Shown here one piece after another: positions 33,806-41,618 of a DNA stretch of 64,000 bases. Position 1 is the first letter of the stretch. Each line of letters begins with the position of its first letter. This DNA comes from Clostridiales bacterium Firm_07 (GTDB taxonomy: Bacteria; Bacillota; Clostridia; Oscillospirales; CAG-272): positions 62,001 through 126,000 of the forward strand of contig LVAM01000019.1 of NCBI GenBank assembly GCA_001604005.1, read 5' to 3'. A program made the position numbers and the translations under genes. A model generated the notes under the pieces. The model searched no databases, was not told the DNA's origin, and saw nothing but the letters and a program-made list of their open reading frames with translations.

Positions 33806-33834
33806 TTGAAAATACTGACATGGTTTGCTATACT
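33806..33834 (+). promoter_or_regulatory. Promoter of the TrmH-family methyltransferase gene
   Basis: TTGAAA (33806-33811), 17 bases, TATACT (33829-33834), about 48 bases before the ATG at 33883. Confidence 0.7.
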
Positions 33835-33882
33835 ATCTTATGTAGCGCAAAGTTCAAAAAGAAGTACGAACGGAGCAGAAAA

Positions 33883-34656
33883 ATGAAAAAAGAAGAATCG
33901 CGTTTTGCATCTTCCGCCGTTTTTGAAGGAATGACCTCCATTTCGGCGCTTTTTGCCGCGCGCGACGCGGGAACGAACGACAGACAAATCGAAAAGATCC
34001 TGTTTGACGCGCAGAAAAAGGAAGCAAAACGCCGCGAACTCGCGTTTTTACGTCAAAAATGTGCGGAATATGACGTTCCGCTGGTTTTTACGACCAAAGA
34101 AGAGATCGACGCTTTGACGATCGGCAATACGCACGGCGGCGTTGTCGCCTGTTGCAAAGAGCGCACTCTCCCCGCCCCAACGACGGAAAATCTGCCGGAA
34201 AACGGCTTTCTCTGCCTGCTTGACGGGCTGGAAGATCCGTATAACTTCGGTTATGCACTGCGTTCTCTCTACGCGGCGGGCGTGGACGGAATCCTTCTCG
34301 GAGAGCGAAACTGGATGACGGCGGCGGGCGTGGTCGCCCGCGCTTCCGCCGGCGCCTCGGAAGCGTTGCCGCTCTTTGCGGGTGACCCGAAAGCGGCGAT
34401 CGAAGCTTGCCGCGCGCGTGGTTACCGCATCGTGGCGGCGGGGATCCGAAACGCGGTGGATCTTGAAAAGGCGGACCTTTCCCGCCCCATACTTCTCATC
34501 GTGGGCGGAGAAAAACGCGGCATTTCCGCGGAACTGCTCGCGCTCACCGACGCGGTCGTGCGGATCGCGTACGGCAGGAGTTTTCGCGGCTCTCTTTCCG
34601 CGGCGGGCGCCGCCACGGTTTTGGGCTTTGAGATCCTGCGTCAAAACAGAAAATAA
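33883..34656 (+). CDS. TrmH/SpoU-family RNA 2'-O-methyltransferase with unusual motif 3
   Basis: 257 residues from the ATG at 33883. The N-terminal part resembles the L30e-like RNA-binding domain of this group (helices to about residue 90, including THGGVVACCKE). The SPOUT domain has motif 1 LDGLEDPYNFGYALRSLYAAG, and motif 2 ILLIVGGEKRGIS. Motif 3, normally IPM...SLNVSVA, reads RIAYGRSFRGSLSAAGAATVLGFEIL, so the usual Asn is Ser. SAM binding through the knot looks possible; target RNA is unknown. Isolated between spoIIID and purA with its own promoter. Confidence 0.85.
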   Translation: MKKEESRFASSAVFEGMTSISALFAARDAGTNDRQIEKILFDAQKKEAKRRELAFLRQKCAEYDVPLVFTTKEEIDALTIGNTHGGVVACCKERTLPAPTTENLPENGFLCLLDGLEDPYNFGYALRSLYAAGVDGILLGERNWMTAAGVVARASAGASEALPLFAGDPKAAIEACRARGYRIVAAGIRNAVDLEKADLSRPILLIVGGEKRGISAELLALTDAVVRIAYGRSFRGSLSAAGAATVLGFEILRQNRK

Positions 34657-34696
34657 AGTTTTTTGACGGGAAATCGCGCAAAAACGCAAAAAACGG

Positions 34697-34725
34697 TTGC
34701 AATTCGGCGCAAAATTTGTTATACT
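34697..34725 (+). promoter_or_regulatory. Promoter of purA
   Basis: TTGCAA (34697-34702), 17 bases, TATACT (34720-34725) with an upstream TGT (extended -10). A small hairpin GCCCG-TTCTG-CGGGC (34734-34748) lies at the very start of the leader. I see no PurR-box-like repeat. Confidence 0.75.
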
Positions 34726-34779
34726 GTTCTTGTGCCCGTTCTGCGGGCGTTTCATCATTTTCGGAGGTGTTAAATTCAA

Positions 34780-36054
34780 ATGCTTACATCTATCGTCGGA
34801 ATCAACTGGGGCGACGAGGGCAAAGGCCGTATGGTCGACCTGCTCTCGGAAGAACAGGACATCGTCATTCGTTATCAGGGCGGCAACAACGCCGGTCACA
34901 CCGTTATCAACGAGCGGGGAAAATTTATCCTCAACCTCCTCCCTTCCGGCATCCTTCGTCCCGAAGTCGTGTGCGTGATGGGAAACGGAATGGCGATCGA
35001 CCTTGCCCATCTTGATAAAGAAACGAACAAACTGCGCGAGGCGGGGATCGAGATCTCCCCGAAAAACCTTAAAATCAGCGATCGCGCCATTCTCACGATG
35101 CCCTATCACATCGAACTGGACTGCCTTGAAGAAGAGCGTCTCGCGGGTGAGAAATACGGCTCCACGCGGCGCGGCATCGCGCCCGTTTACGGCGACAAAT
35201 ATCTGAAAAAAGCCGTGCGCGCCGGCGATCTTCTCGATCTGGATTACCTTGAACACCGTTTGCGCGGTATCGTGGCGTATAAATCTTTGATGATCGAAGG
35301 AATGTATCACGCCGAGCCGGTTTCGTTTGACGAAATGTTTGCCTGGCTCAAAAAATACGCCGACATTTTCCGCGATTACATCATTGACACGGGCGTGTAT
35401 CTTTCCGACGCCGTGAAAGCGGGCAAGCGCATTATGTTCGAGGCGCAGCTCGGCGCGCTCCGCGACATCGATTTCGGTATTTATCCCTACACTTCCTCTT
35501 CTTCCACCATCGCCGCTTACGGCCCGATCGGCGCCGGCATCCCAGGCGTGAAACTGGATCGCGTGGTGGGTGTGATGAAGGCGTATTCCACTTGTGTGGG
35601 CGAAGGTCCTTTCACTTGTGAGTGGTTTGGCGAAGAAGCCGAAGAATTGCGCCGCGCGGGCGGCGAATACGGCGCCGCCACGGGACGTCCCCGCCGCGTC
35701 GGTCCTTTCGACGTCGTCGCTTCAAAATACGGTTGCCGTGTGCAGGGCGCGGACGATATCGCCTTGACAAAGATCGACATTCTTTCGTATATGAAAAAAA
35801 TTCCGCTTTGCGTCGCTTACGACGTAAACGGCAAAAAGACCGTCGATTTCCCGATGGGACAAGCGCTGAATATTGCCAAACCCGTGATCGAATATATGGA
35901 CGGTTGGAACTGCGACGTCAGTGCTTGCCGCAAAAAAGAGGAACTCCCCGCCGCGCTTCTTGCCTATGTCAAACGCATTGAAGAATTGACCGAATGCCGC
36001 GTCAAATATATCTCGGTCGGTGCCGAGCGCGAGGCGTATATCCAAATGTATTGA
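34780..36054 (+). CDS. purA: Adenylosuccinate synthetase
   Basis: First committed step of AMP synthesis: IMP plus aspartate plus GTP to adenylosuccinate. 424 residues. GINWGDEGKGRMVDLLSE (P-loop-like GTP/IMP site with the catalytic Asp), GGNNAGHTV (with the catalytic His) and GSTRRGIAPVYGDK are conserved, as is TGRPRRVGPFD near residue 305. GGAGGTG lies 12 bases before the ATG. It is a single-gene unit with its own promoter and terminator, away from other purine genes. Confidence 0.97.
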   Translation: MLTSIVGINWGDEGKGRMVDLLSEEQDIVIRYQGGNNAGHTVINERGKFILNLLPSGILRPEVVCVMGNGMAIDLAHLDKETNKLREAGIEISPKNLKISDRAILTMPYHIELDCLEEERLAGEKYGSTRRGIAPVYGDKYLKKAVRAGDLLDLDYLEHRLRGIVAYKSLMIEGMYHAEPVSFDEMFAWLKKYADIFRDYIIDTGVYLSDAVKAGKRIMFEAQLGALRDIDFGIYPYTSSSSTIAAYGPIGAGIPGVKLDRVVGVMKAYSTCVGEGPFTCEWFGEEAEELRRAGGEYGAATGRPRRVGPFDVVASKYGCRVQGADDIALTKIDILSYMKKIPLCVAYDVNGKKTVDFPMGQALNIAKPVIEYMDGWNCDVSACRKKEELPAALLAYVKRIEELTECRVKYISVGAEREAYIQMY

Positions 36055-36055
36055 T

Positions 36056-36096
36056 GAAAAGAGACCCGTGTCCACTTGATCGCACGGGTCTTTTTC
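36056..36096 (+). terminator. Terminator after purA
   Basis: GACCCGTG and CACGGGTC pair around a 12-base loop, flanked by A-rich and TTTTT arms, with one bulged base. Confidence 0.8.
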
Positions 36097-36170
36097 AGAC
36101 GAATTTTACTTTGCAAAAGAGCAACTATTTCTTTAAGTACCGTTCTTAAACCGAAAGGAGCCCTTCTCTT

Positions 36171-37145
36171 ATGCGCGAAGAACTTTTGAAAAAACTGAAA
36201 GAGGTCAGCGAGGAAGAGCAAAAGATCCTGGACGGCGAAAATAAGATCAACAAGCGTTTATACTCCGCTTTCGCCAAAGATTTTATCATCAACCGCCATC
36301 GTCTTTTGCAGGAAAACGAGCAGGTCGCCCTGCGCCGCCACACGCGGTTTACCGATTTTCCGATGCACGGTCACAATTACGTGGAGATCACCTATATTTG
36401 CTCCGGCACGTTTACGCACGTCATCAAGCACCGTGAGGTAACAATGCGTGCGGGCGACGTGTTGCTTCTCAACCGCCACGCACAGCACAGCGTGCGCAAG
36501 ACGGGAGCCGATGACGTTGCCGTCAACATACTCCTTTCAAGCGAGGTCTTTCATTCTTTCGCGTCGTTTATTCCCACCGCCTCGCCCATTTCTTCTTTTA
36601 TTTCCGAGAATATCCGCTCCAACGGCGAAGCGGAGTATATGCTTTTTTCCAGCGAAGGCGTTTTGCCGCTTGAAAATCTTTTTGAAAATCTCTGCTATGC
36701 GATGGTGGGCAGCGATATCGTCAGCGAAGAGGCGGTAAAAATGACGGTCGCGCTGATCCTGCGGCATTTTGCGGAGATGCCCGACTGCATCATCACTTCC
36801 CCGCGCCATCGTTCGGACGCAGAGCTGCTGCGTGCCCGCATCGAAGGATATATGACGACCGAGTTCCGCACGGCAACGCTCTCGGATCTCGCCAAAAAAC
36901 TGAATTTGAGCGTTCCCTATCTCTCCAAGCGCGTGCGCGATCTTTTCGGTACGACGTTCAGCGCGCTTTTGCAGGAAGAACGGTTCAAAGAGGCGATACG
37001 ACTGCTGGAAGAGACCGATCTCTCCATCGGCGACATCATTCTCGCCGTCGGATACGAAAACACCAGTTTCTTCCACAATCAGTTCAAGGAACGGTATCAT
37101 TGTTCCCCCTTCCGTTGGCGGAGACAATATCACGAGAATAACTGA
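36171..37145 (+). CDS. AraC-family transcriptional regulator with cupin sensor
   Basis: 324 residues. The N-terminal half has a cupin-type ligand domain (RHTRFTDFPMHGHNYVEITYICSG, MRAGDVLLLNRHAQHSV) that usually binds a sugar. The C-terminal 100 residues are the double helix-turn-helix of AraC proteins: ATLSDLAKKLNLSVPYLSKRVRDLFG and SIGDIILAVGYENTSFFHNQFKERY. GAAAGGAG is upstream. It lies alone between two terminators, with no transporter or sugar enzyme next to it, so its target is not evident; the 347-residue TIM-barrel-like gene 6 kb away is one speculative candidate. Confidence 0.92.
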   Translation: MREELLKKLKEVSEEEQKILDGENKINKRLYSAFAKDFIINRHRLLQENEQVALRRHTRFTDFPMHGHNYVEITYICSGTFTHVIKHREVTMRAGDVLLLNRHAQHSVRKTGADDVAVNILLSSEVFHSFASFIPTASPISSFISENIRSNGEAEYMLFSSEGVLPLENLFENLCYAMVGSDIVSEEAVKMTVALILRHFAEMPDCIITSPRHRSDAELLRARIEGYMTTEFRTATLSDLAKKLNLSVPYLSKRVRDLFGTTFSALLQEERFKEAIRLLEETDLSIGDIILAVGYENTSFFHNQFKERYHCSPFRWRRQYHENN

Positions 37146-37175
37146 AAAAGAGGTGCGAAAAATCGCACCTCTTTT
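37146..37175. terminator. Bidirectional terminator between the AraC gene and the cysteine-rich gene
   Basis: AAAAGAGGTGCGA and TCGCACCTCTTTT form a perfect 13-bp stem around AAAA. Confidence 0.92.
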
Positions 37176-37190
37176 GACGTTCTTTTCGCG

Positions 37191-38024
37191 TCAGGAATTG
37201 CCGCAGCAGCGCGAAGGCCGGTTGTTGCCGGCGGGCGGCGTTGCGTTGGGGCAAAACTGTGCGGCGGGAAACGGCATATTTTGGAACGTTGCGCAAGGAT
37301 TTTCTTCCGCCGCGGCAACGCACTCTTTTTCGGGCAGGCAATATTCGCTTCCCTGCACCAGAAGTTGCGCGGGGCGCACCAACCGCACGACCGAGAAAAC
37401 ACCGAAAGAGACGGCAAGGAAGCGCCTTCCCTCTTCGTCGTCCGCAAGCGTGCCGTTCAGCGTATCCGCAACCTCGACCGGAATATCGGCGGCACAGCAA
37501 CAGTGACAGCAATGTTCTTTCTTCTCTTTGACTTTGGCGCCCAGCACGATGGGTTCAAGCACTTCCACAACGGCCTCCGGATCGCCCGAGGTGCTAGTGA
37601 CGGGTTGCGGCAGCGAACAGAATCCGCCGGAATGGTTGCTGCGGAAAACGCTGACGTTGCTTTCACCGCCAAACAGCACAACGCGCTTTTCCAGCACGGC
37701 AACGCCTTCAAATTCCTGCGCTTGCCCCTGCGGCAGGCACGCTTCACACAGGCACGTGACGTACAGTTTTACATCCACCGTGTAAAAGCCGCGGTTGAAT
37801 TGCACAGGATCGGTGGTGATATTGGTACCGGTGATCGTGGCGCATTTCACGCGCACGTTTCCGGTGTTGGCGATCAAATCTTTTCCGATGGCGGTCAGCG
37901 TAACGGGTGTGTCTTCAAAACAATCCCTGTCGCGGCAGGCGTCGAGAATACGGTTGGTTTCGATTCCGTAGATCTCGCGCGCTCCCGCATTTCCCCCGGG
38001 ACCGGAAAATCTGGGATCAGGCAT
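37191..38024 (-). CDS. Cysteine-rich clostridial protein, possible spore-surface component
   Basis: 277 residues, with 20 or so cysteines, no signal peptide and no membrane helix. It opens with IETNRILDACRDRDCFEDTPV; similar openings are familiar to me from uncharacterised clostridial proteins, with no known function. Beta-rich middle (VQFNRGFYTVDVKLYV, GVAVLEKRVVLFGGESNVSVF), then a dense HCCHCCC cluster near residue 172, and a CCGNS end. Disulfide or metal-rich composition without export signal suits an intracellularly assembled spore coat. GAGGAGG precedes the ATG. A SigK-like -10 (GCATAGGATA) lies 47 bases upstream. The role is inference. Confidence 0.75.
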   Translation of the reverse strand: MPDPRFSGPGGNAGAREIYGIETNRILDACRDRDCFEDTPVTLTAIGKDLIANTGNVRVKCATITGTNITTDPVQFNRGFYTVDVKLYVTCLCEACLPQGQAQEFEGVAVLEKRVVLFGGESNVSVFRSNHSGGFCSLPQPVTSTSGDPEAVVEVLEPIVLGAKVKEKKEHCCHCCCAADIPVEVADTLNGTLADDEEGRRFLAVSFGVFSVVRLVRPAQLLVQGSEYCLPEKECVAAAEENPCATFQNMPFPAAQFCPNATPPAGNNRPSRCCGNS

Positions 38025-38070
38025 AAAGTGGTCCTCCTCATCTGAATTCAGAGCAAAGGCTCTTCCCTAA

Positions 38071-38080
38071 TATCCTATGC
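38071..38080 (-). promoter_or_regulatory. Candidate SigK-type -10 element upstream of the cysteine-rich gene
   Basis: On the minus strand GCATAGGATA fits the late mother-cell pattern gCATAnnnTA fully. A matching AC-centred -35 is not seen at the normal distance, so this is only a candidate. Confidence 0.35.
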
Positions 38081-38110
38081 CATTCTCCCGATTTTGACAT
38101 TTTTCCACCG

Positions 38111-40393
38111 TTATTTTGCAAATTTTTCTTTCCATATTCCGTCTGAAAAACTGAAAAACGACATATCGTCCGCAAAATAATCGGTGTTTTGTTTGGAAAA
38201 TACAACGGCGCATTCCCGCACCTCAAACGATTTGACCGAGATCTCGGCGTGTGGGCGCGGACCGTGCGTGCCGAGCACGAAAACGTCGTGCGGCGTGCCG
38301 CTTATACCGTATCCCGCGTCGTGCAGAAACTCTCTGTACGCGCCGCATTCATAGCGCAGACTGTGTTGATGAAACCAAAGATTCAGCGCAAGCGCGGGTT
38401 GCGTGGAACGCTTTTCATATAACGGCGCGAAAAGCACAAAGCGCACGTCGTGCAAGAGATTTTCCGACGCGTTATAAGAAAACGTGCGCAATGAAACCTT
38501 CTCGCGTGACGCAACGGATTCCACCGAAAGATATAGGCTCTCTTCGTTTTCGTTTTGCGGTTCGGGCAGAAGGATCTCGTCCACAAAAGTGGTTTTCAAA
38601 TATCTTTTCAGCGTGTTGGGAAGCGTTTTGTGATAATGCGTAAAGACGATGGCGGCAACGCGCGTTGCGTTGTCCTCTTTTGCAACGCGTGTATTGAGCC
38701 GCATTTGATTGTAACTTTCATTGGAAAAGTCAATAAAAACGCTTTTTCCGTTTTGCGTCAGAATAAGTCCCTCGTTTGCGCCGACGGAACGGAAAGCGAC
38801 CGTTACTTCATTTAGTCCCGCGTGCGTGGAGATCACAAGGCAGATCGAAAACGCGACCGCGGCGAGAATCGAGGGCAGCAGCACCAAAACGCGTCGCTTT
38901 TTAAGATCGAGACACAAAAGGATCGCCGTAAGCGCCAAAAGCGGGATCAAAATAAAAGGAACGAAAGCATAGCGGAGCGAGAGCATACAATCAAAGCGCG
39001 CGAGTTTCGAGGCAAGAAGCAAAAATCCATCCGACAGCGCGCCAATCGGTACGGCGACAAGCCGCGCAAGCGTGGGAAACGGAGAACAGACCAGAAGCAG
39101 AAAACCGCCGGCAAGAAGCGGTGTCGCAAACGGGAGAAAGATGAGATTTGAGAGCGGCAACATAAGCGAGATCTCGCCGAAAACCAACCATTCGACGGGC
39201 AAAAGCGCCATCGTGGCGGCAAGCGTGACGACAAGCGAGGCAAGGAGCGCGCGACATACGCGCACGGCAAGTTTCGCAAGGTGGTTTTTCGGCAAATGCC
39301 TTGCGGGGTGCGTCGTGCGCCATTCGCCGATCACGGCGATCCCGAAAGTTGCAAGGATCGTCATTTCAAACGACAGTTGAAAAAGGATATACGGTGAAAA
39401 GAACACCATCAGCGCGCCGACGAGTGCAAGAGTCGTCAGCGTGTCGCGATCTCCGCCGGCAAGATCCGAAAGATAATAGATCCACAGCATGAAAGAAGCG
39501 CGCACGATCGGCGGCGCGCCGCCGCAAAGAAAGCAATACGCAAGCGAGGTCAGCGCTAAAATCACCATTCTCGTTTTCTTGCCCGCACGGCAAAACAGCA
39601 AAAAGCGATTGAGAATACCGGTGAGGATCATCAGATGCAGTCCGCTTACGGCAAGCAGATGCGAGATACCGAGTTGGCGAAAATCGCGCACCGTGCGCGT
39701 GTCCAGATCCTTTTTGTAACCAAGCAGCATAGCGGAAAAGAGCCCGGCGCTGTCATCCTCGAAAAATCGGCTGAACGTATATTTGAAAGCGGCGCGTCTG
39801 TCGGAAAGGCGCGCGGAGAAAGAGTTTGTGCCGCTCTTTATAAGCGAAAGGTCGCCTTCCTCCGTCAGGATCGCCGTATACCCTTCGCCAAGCAGCGTGC
39901 GGGCGTCGCCCCACTCCTCTTCCGACGATTCGGGATCGTGCACCGAAAACGTACCGGAGATCACGTCGCCCGCGTCAAAAGGAAAACGGTTTTCGGTATA
40001 TATCAAAACCGAAACTCTGCAAGATTTTCCGTTTTGCGTTTTCATAACCGCCTTTGCTTTGGAAGCGTACACATAGCGATACGACACCTCTTTGATCGTA
40101 AGTTCCGCCGTGATGCTCTCTCCCGCGTACTGTGTGAGAAAATTCTTTCGTTCGATTTCTCTTTTCAGCGCCGACGTACCGCCCGCGAGAAAGAAACCGA
40201 GGATGAGGAGAAGTGTGAAAAGACGGATCGATGATCCGCGGCACAAGCGTATGATAAAAATGATCAGAAAGGAAAGGCAGCCGAGAGCCAAAACCCAAAG
40301 CATTGCCGTCTTCGGCAGATAAAACGCGAGAAGCGCGGCAAGCGCCAGCGCGATGCAAGCCGTAAAGAGCGGTCTTTTTCCGAAGAGATCCAT
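38111..40393 (-). CDS. comEC: ComEC/Rec2-family DNA uptake channel with degenerate metallo-beta-lactamase domain
   Basis: 760 residues. N-terminal helices and an OB-like DUF4131 region (about 1-200) are followed by the Competence domain with many helices, including GISHLLAVSGLHLMILTG and the GAPPIVRASFML segment. The C-terminal 230 residues have the metallo-beta-lactamase fold position, but the metal motifs are lost: SVGANEG in place of DVGQGD, and THYHKTL in place of SHxHxDH. So channel function is plausible and nuclease activity is doubtful. AGGAGG precedes the ATG. No comEA is adjacent. Divergent from acpP. Confidence 0.92.
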   Translation of the reverse strand: MDLFGKRPLFTACIALALAALLAFYLPKTAMLWVLALGCLSFLIIFIIRLCRGSSIRLFTLLLILGFFLAGGTSALKREIERKNFLTQYAGESITAELTIKEVSYRYVYASKAKAVMKTQNGKSCRVSVLIYTENRFPFDAGDVISGTFSVHDPESSEEEWGDARTLLGEGYTAILTEEGDLSLIKSGTNSFSARLSDRRAAFKYTFSRFFEDDSAGLFSAMLLGYKKDLDTRTVRDFRQLGISHLLAVSGLHLMILTGILNRFLLFCRAGKKTRMVILALTSLAYCFLCGGAPPIVRASFMLWIYYLSDLAGGDRDTLTTLALVGALMVFFSPYILFQLSFEMTILATFGIAVIGEWRTTHPARHLPKNHLAKLAVRVCRALLASLVVTLAATMALLPVEWLVFGEISLMLPLSNLIFLPFATPLLAGGFLLLVCSPFPTLARLVAVPIGALSDGFLLLASKLARFDCMLSLRYAFVPFILIPLLALTAILLCLDLKKRRVLVLLPSILAAVAFSICLVISTHAGLNEVTVAFRSVGANEGLILTQNGKSVFIDFSNESYNQMRLNTRVAKEDNATRVAAIVFTHYHKTLPNTLKRYLKTTFVDEILLPEPQNENEESLYLSVESVASREKVSLRTFSYNASENLLHDVRFVLFAPLYEKRSTQPALALNLWFHQHSLRYECGAYREFLHDAGYGISGTPHDVFVLGTHGPRPHAEISVKSFEVRECAVVFSKQNTDYFADDMSFFSFSDGIWKEKFAK

Positions 40394-40416
40394 CTTTTTC
40401 CCTCCTTTCCCTCAAA

Positions 40417-40445
40417 ATTATAGACAAAATCCGACAAAAAGTCAA
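40417..40445 (-). promoter_or_regulatory. Promoter of comEC
   Basis: Minus strand TTGACT (40445-40440), 17 bases, TATAAT (40422-40417), 24 bases before the ATG. The spacer resembles that of the beta-helix operon promoter at 59255-59283. Confidence 0.75.
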
Positions 40446-40482
40446 TCTGTTTTCCAAAAGAGGGGTAAATTGCCAAAATCGC

Positions 40483-40511
40483 TTGACAAAGCGAAAAAAA
40501 CAGAGTATAAT
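40483..40511 (+). promoter_or_regulatory. Consensus promoter of acpP
   Basis: TTGACA (40483-40488), 17 bases, TATAAT (40506-40511); perfect consensus hexamers. Confidence 0.88.
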
Positions 40512-40547
40512 GCTTTTATACTCAAAATCTTTGCGGAGGTTTTACTT

Positions 40548-40769
40548 ATGTTTGAAAAGGTCAAAGCCATTTTGGTCGATGAAATGCAAATCGACGCGGA
40601 CAACATCTCCCCGGAGACCGAACTTGTCAAAGATCTGAACATCAACTCGATCGAACTGGCAGATCTTGTGATGATCTGCGAAGATAAATTCGGCGTGGAG
40701 ATCAACGACGCCGACGCCGCGAAATTTGTGACCGTGGCGGACGTTTGCGCATATCTGGAATCGATTTGA
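40548..40769 (+). CDS. acpP: Acyl carrier protein
   Basis: 73-residue four-helix carrier. The phosphopantetheine serine is Ser34 in DLNINSIELADLV, so the usual DSL is NSI; the rest of helix II is acidic as required. The ATG at 40548 follows GGAGG by 10 bases. It is alone between a perfect promoter and a terminator, not next to fatty-acid genes, so it could serve fatty-acid synthesis or another acyl pathway. The N-S form of the motif is known to me from other gut Clostridia. Confidence 0.92.
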   Translation: MFEKVKAILVDEMQIDADNISPETELVKDLNINSIELADLVMICEDKFGVEINDADAAKFVTVADVCAYLESI

Positions 40770-40776
40770 GCTTTAA

Positions 40777-40812
40777 CAAAAGCCCCGCGAGCTTTGGCTT
40801 GCGGGGCTTTTG
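40777..40812 (+). terminator. Terminator after acpP
   Basis: CAAAAGCCCCGC and GCGGGGCTTTTG pair across a 12-base loop. Confidence 0.88.
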
Positions 40813-40856
40813 CATATTTTCACCTTTTTGCTTCTATATTGCAATGAGGTGATCTG

Positions 40857-41567
40857 ATGAAAAACACGCTTCTGCTCCCTTTCGGAGTCCTTTTTCTTGC
40901 CGTTTCACTGCTTTTTACGGGCGTTTCGCGCTTTTTCACCGTACCCGTGCATTCGAGTGTGATCGCGGCGGGCGAAGCCTTTCCCTTGCTGATCCTTGAC
41001 GCGGGACACGGCGGAGAGGATGGCGGCGCCGTCGGTGTTTCGGGCGTACTTGAAAAAGATTTGAACCTTTCCTACACACGAACGCTTGCCGTACTTCTCT
41101 CGATGGCGGGTTTTTCGGTGCTGGAGAGCCGCACGGAAGACCGTCTTTTATACGATGAAACCACCGCGGCGGGACACAAAAAGCGGGACGACTTGAAAAA
41201 CCGCTTGCTCCTTACGCAGAGATATCCCGACAGCATTTTCATCAGCATCCATATGAACGCCTTTCCCGGCGCCGATTGTCAGGGCACGCAGGTGTGGTAT
41301 TCCGCAAACAACGCCGCTTCCGCGGAATGGGCAAACGCGATACAGGAAAGAGTGCTTGTCCTGCAACCGCAAAATCATCGCCTTGCCAAAGCCGCAAACA
41401 GCAGTATCTATATTTTGAAAAATGCCACCGTACCCGCAATTCTGATCGAGTGTGGTTTTGTCTCTTCTCCCGAAGAGTGCGAAAAGTTGACTTCCGACGC
41501 TTATCGCCTTTCCCTTTGCGGCGCCTTTTTCAGCGTGATCGGTGAAAAAATACAAAGCGGCACTTGA
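40857..41567 (+). CDS. cwlD: Germination-specific N-acetylmuramoyl-L-alanine amidase CwlD
   Basis: Removes the peptide from muramic acid in spore cortex, the step before PdaA. 236 residues: an N-terminal membrane anchor (about 5-27), then an Amidase_3 domain with LLILDAGHGGEDGGA (His ligand), GVLEKDLNLSYT (Glu ligand), IFISIHMNAFPG (His ligand) and PAILIECGFVSS (catalytic Glu). Size and single-domain form match CwlD. GAGGTGAT is just before the ATG. A PdaA-like gene lies at 18.1 kb. The radA promoter overlaps its stop codon. Confidence 0.93.
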   Translation: MKNTLLLPFGVLFLAVSLLFTGVSRFFTVPVHSSVIAAGEAFPLLILDAGHGGEDGGAVGVSGVLEKDLNLSYTRTLAVLLSMAGFSVLESRTEDRLLYDETTAAGHKKRDDLKNRLLLTQRYPDSIFISIHMNAFPGADCQGTQVWYSANNAASAEWANAIQERVLVLQPQNHRLAKAANSSIYILKNATVPAILIECGFVSSPEECEKLTSDAYRLSLCGAFFSVIGEKIQSGT

Positions 41568-41592
41568 AAGAGGTCCGAAAAAATGTTATACT
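41564..41592 (+). promoter_or_regulatory. Promoter of radA
   Basis: TTGAAA (41564-41569), 17 bases, TATACT (41587-41592) with an upstream TGT. The -35 overlaps the cwlD stop codon. Confidence 0.75.
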
Positions 41593-41618
41593 GAAAGTGT
41601 CAATTTTCGGAGGTCGAA

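Noticed and set aside
33815-33834. CTGACA paired with TATACT near the TrmH-family gene
   Set aside because: Only eight bases apart; TTGAAA at 33806 with a 17-base spacer is the better -35.
40812-40841. GCATA-N18-TATATTG, resembling a forespore (SigG) promoter before cwlD
   Set aside because: Transcription would begin inside the cwlD ribosome binding site, leaving no leader.
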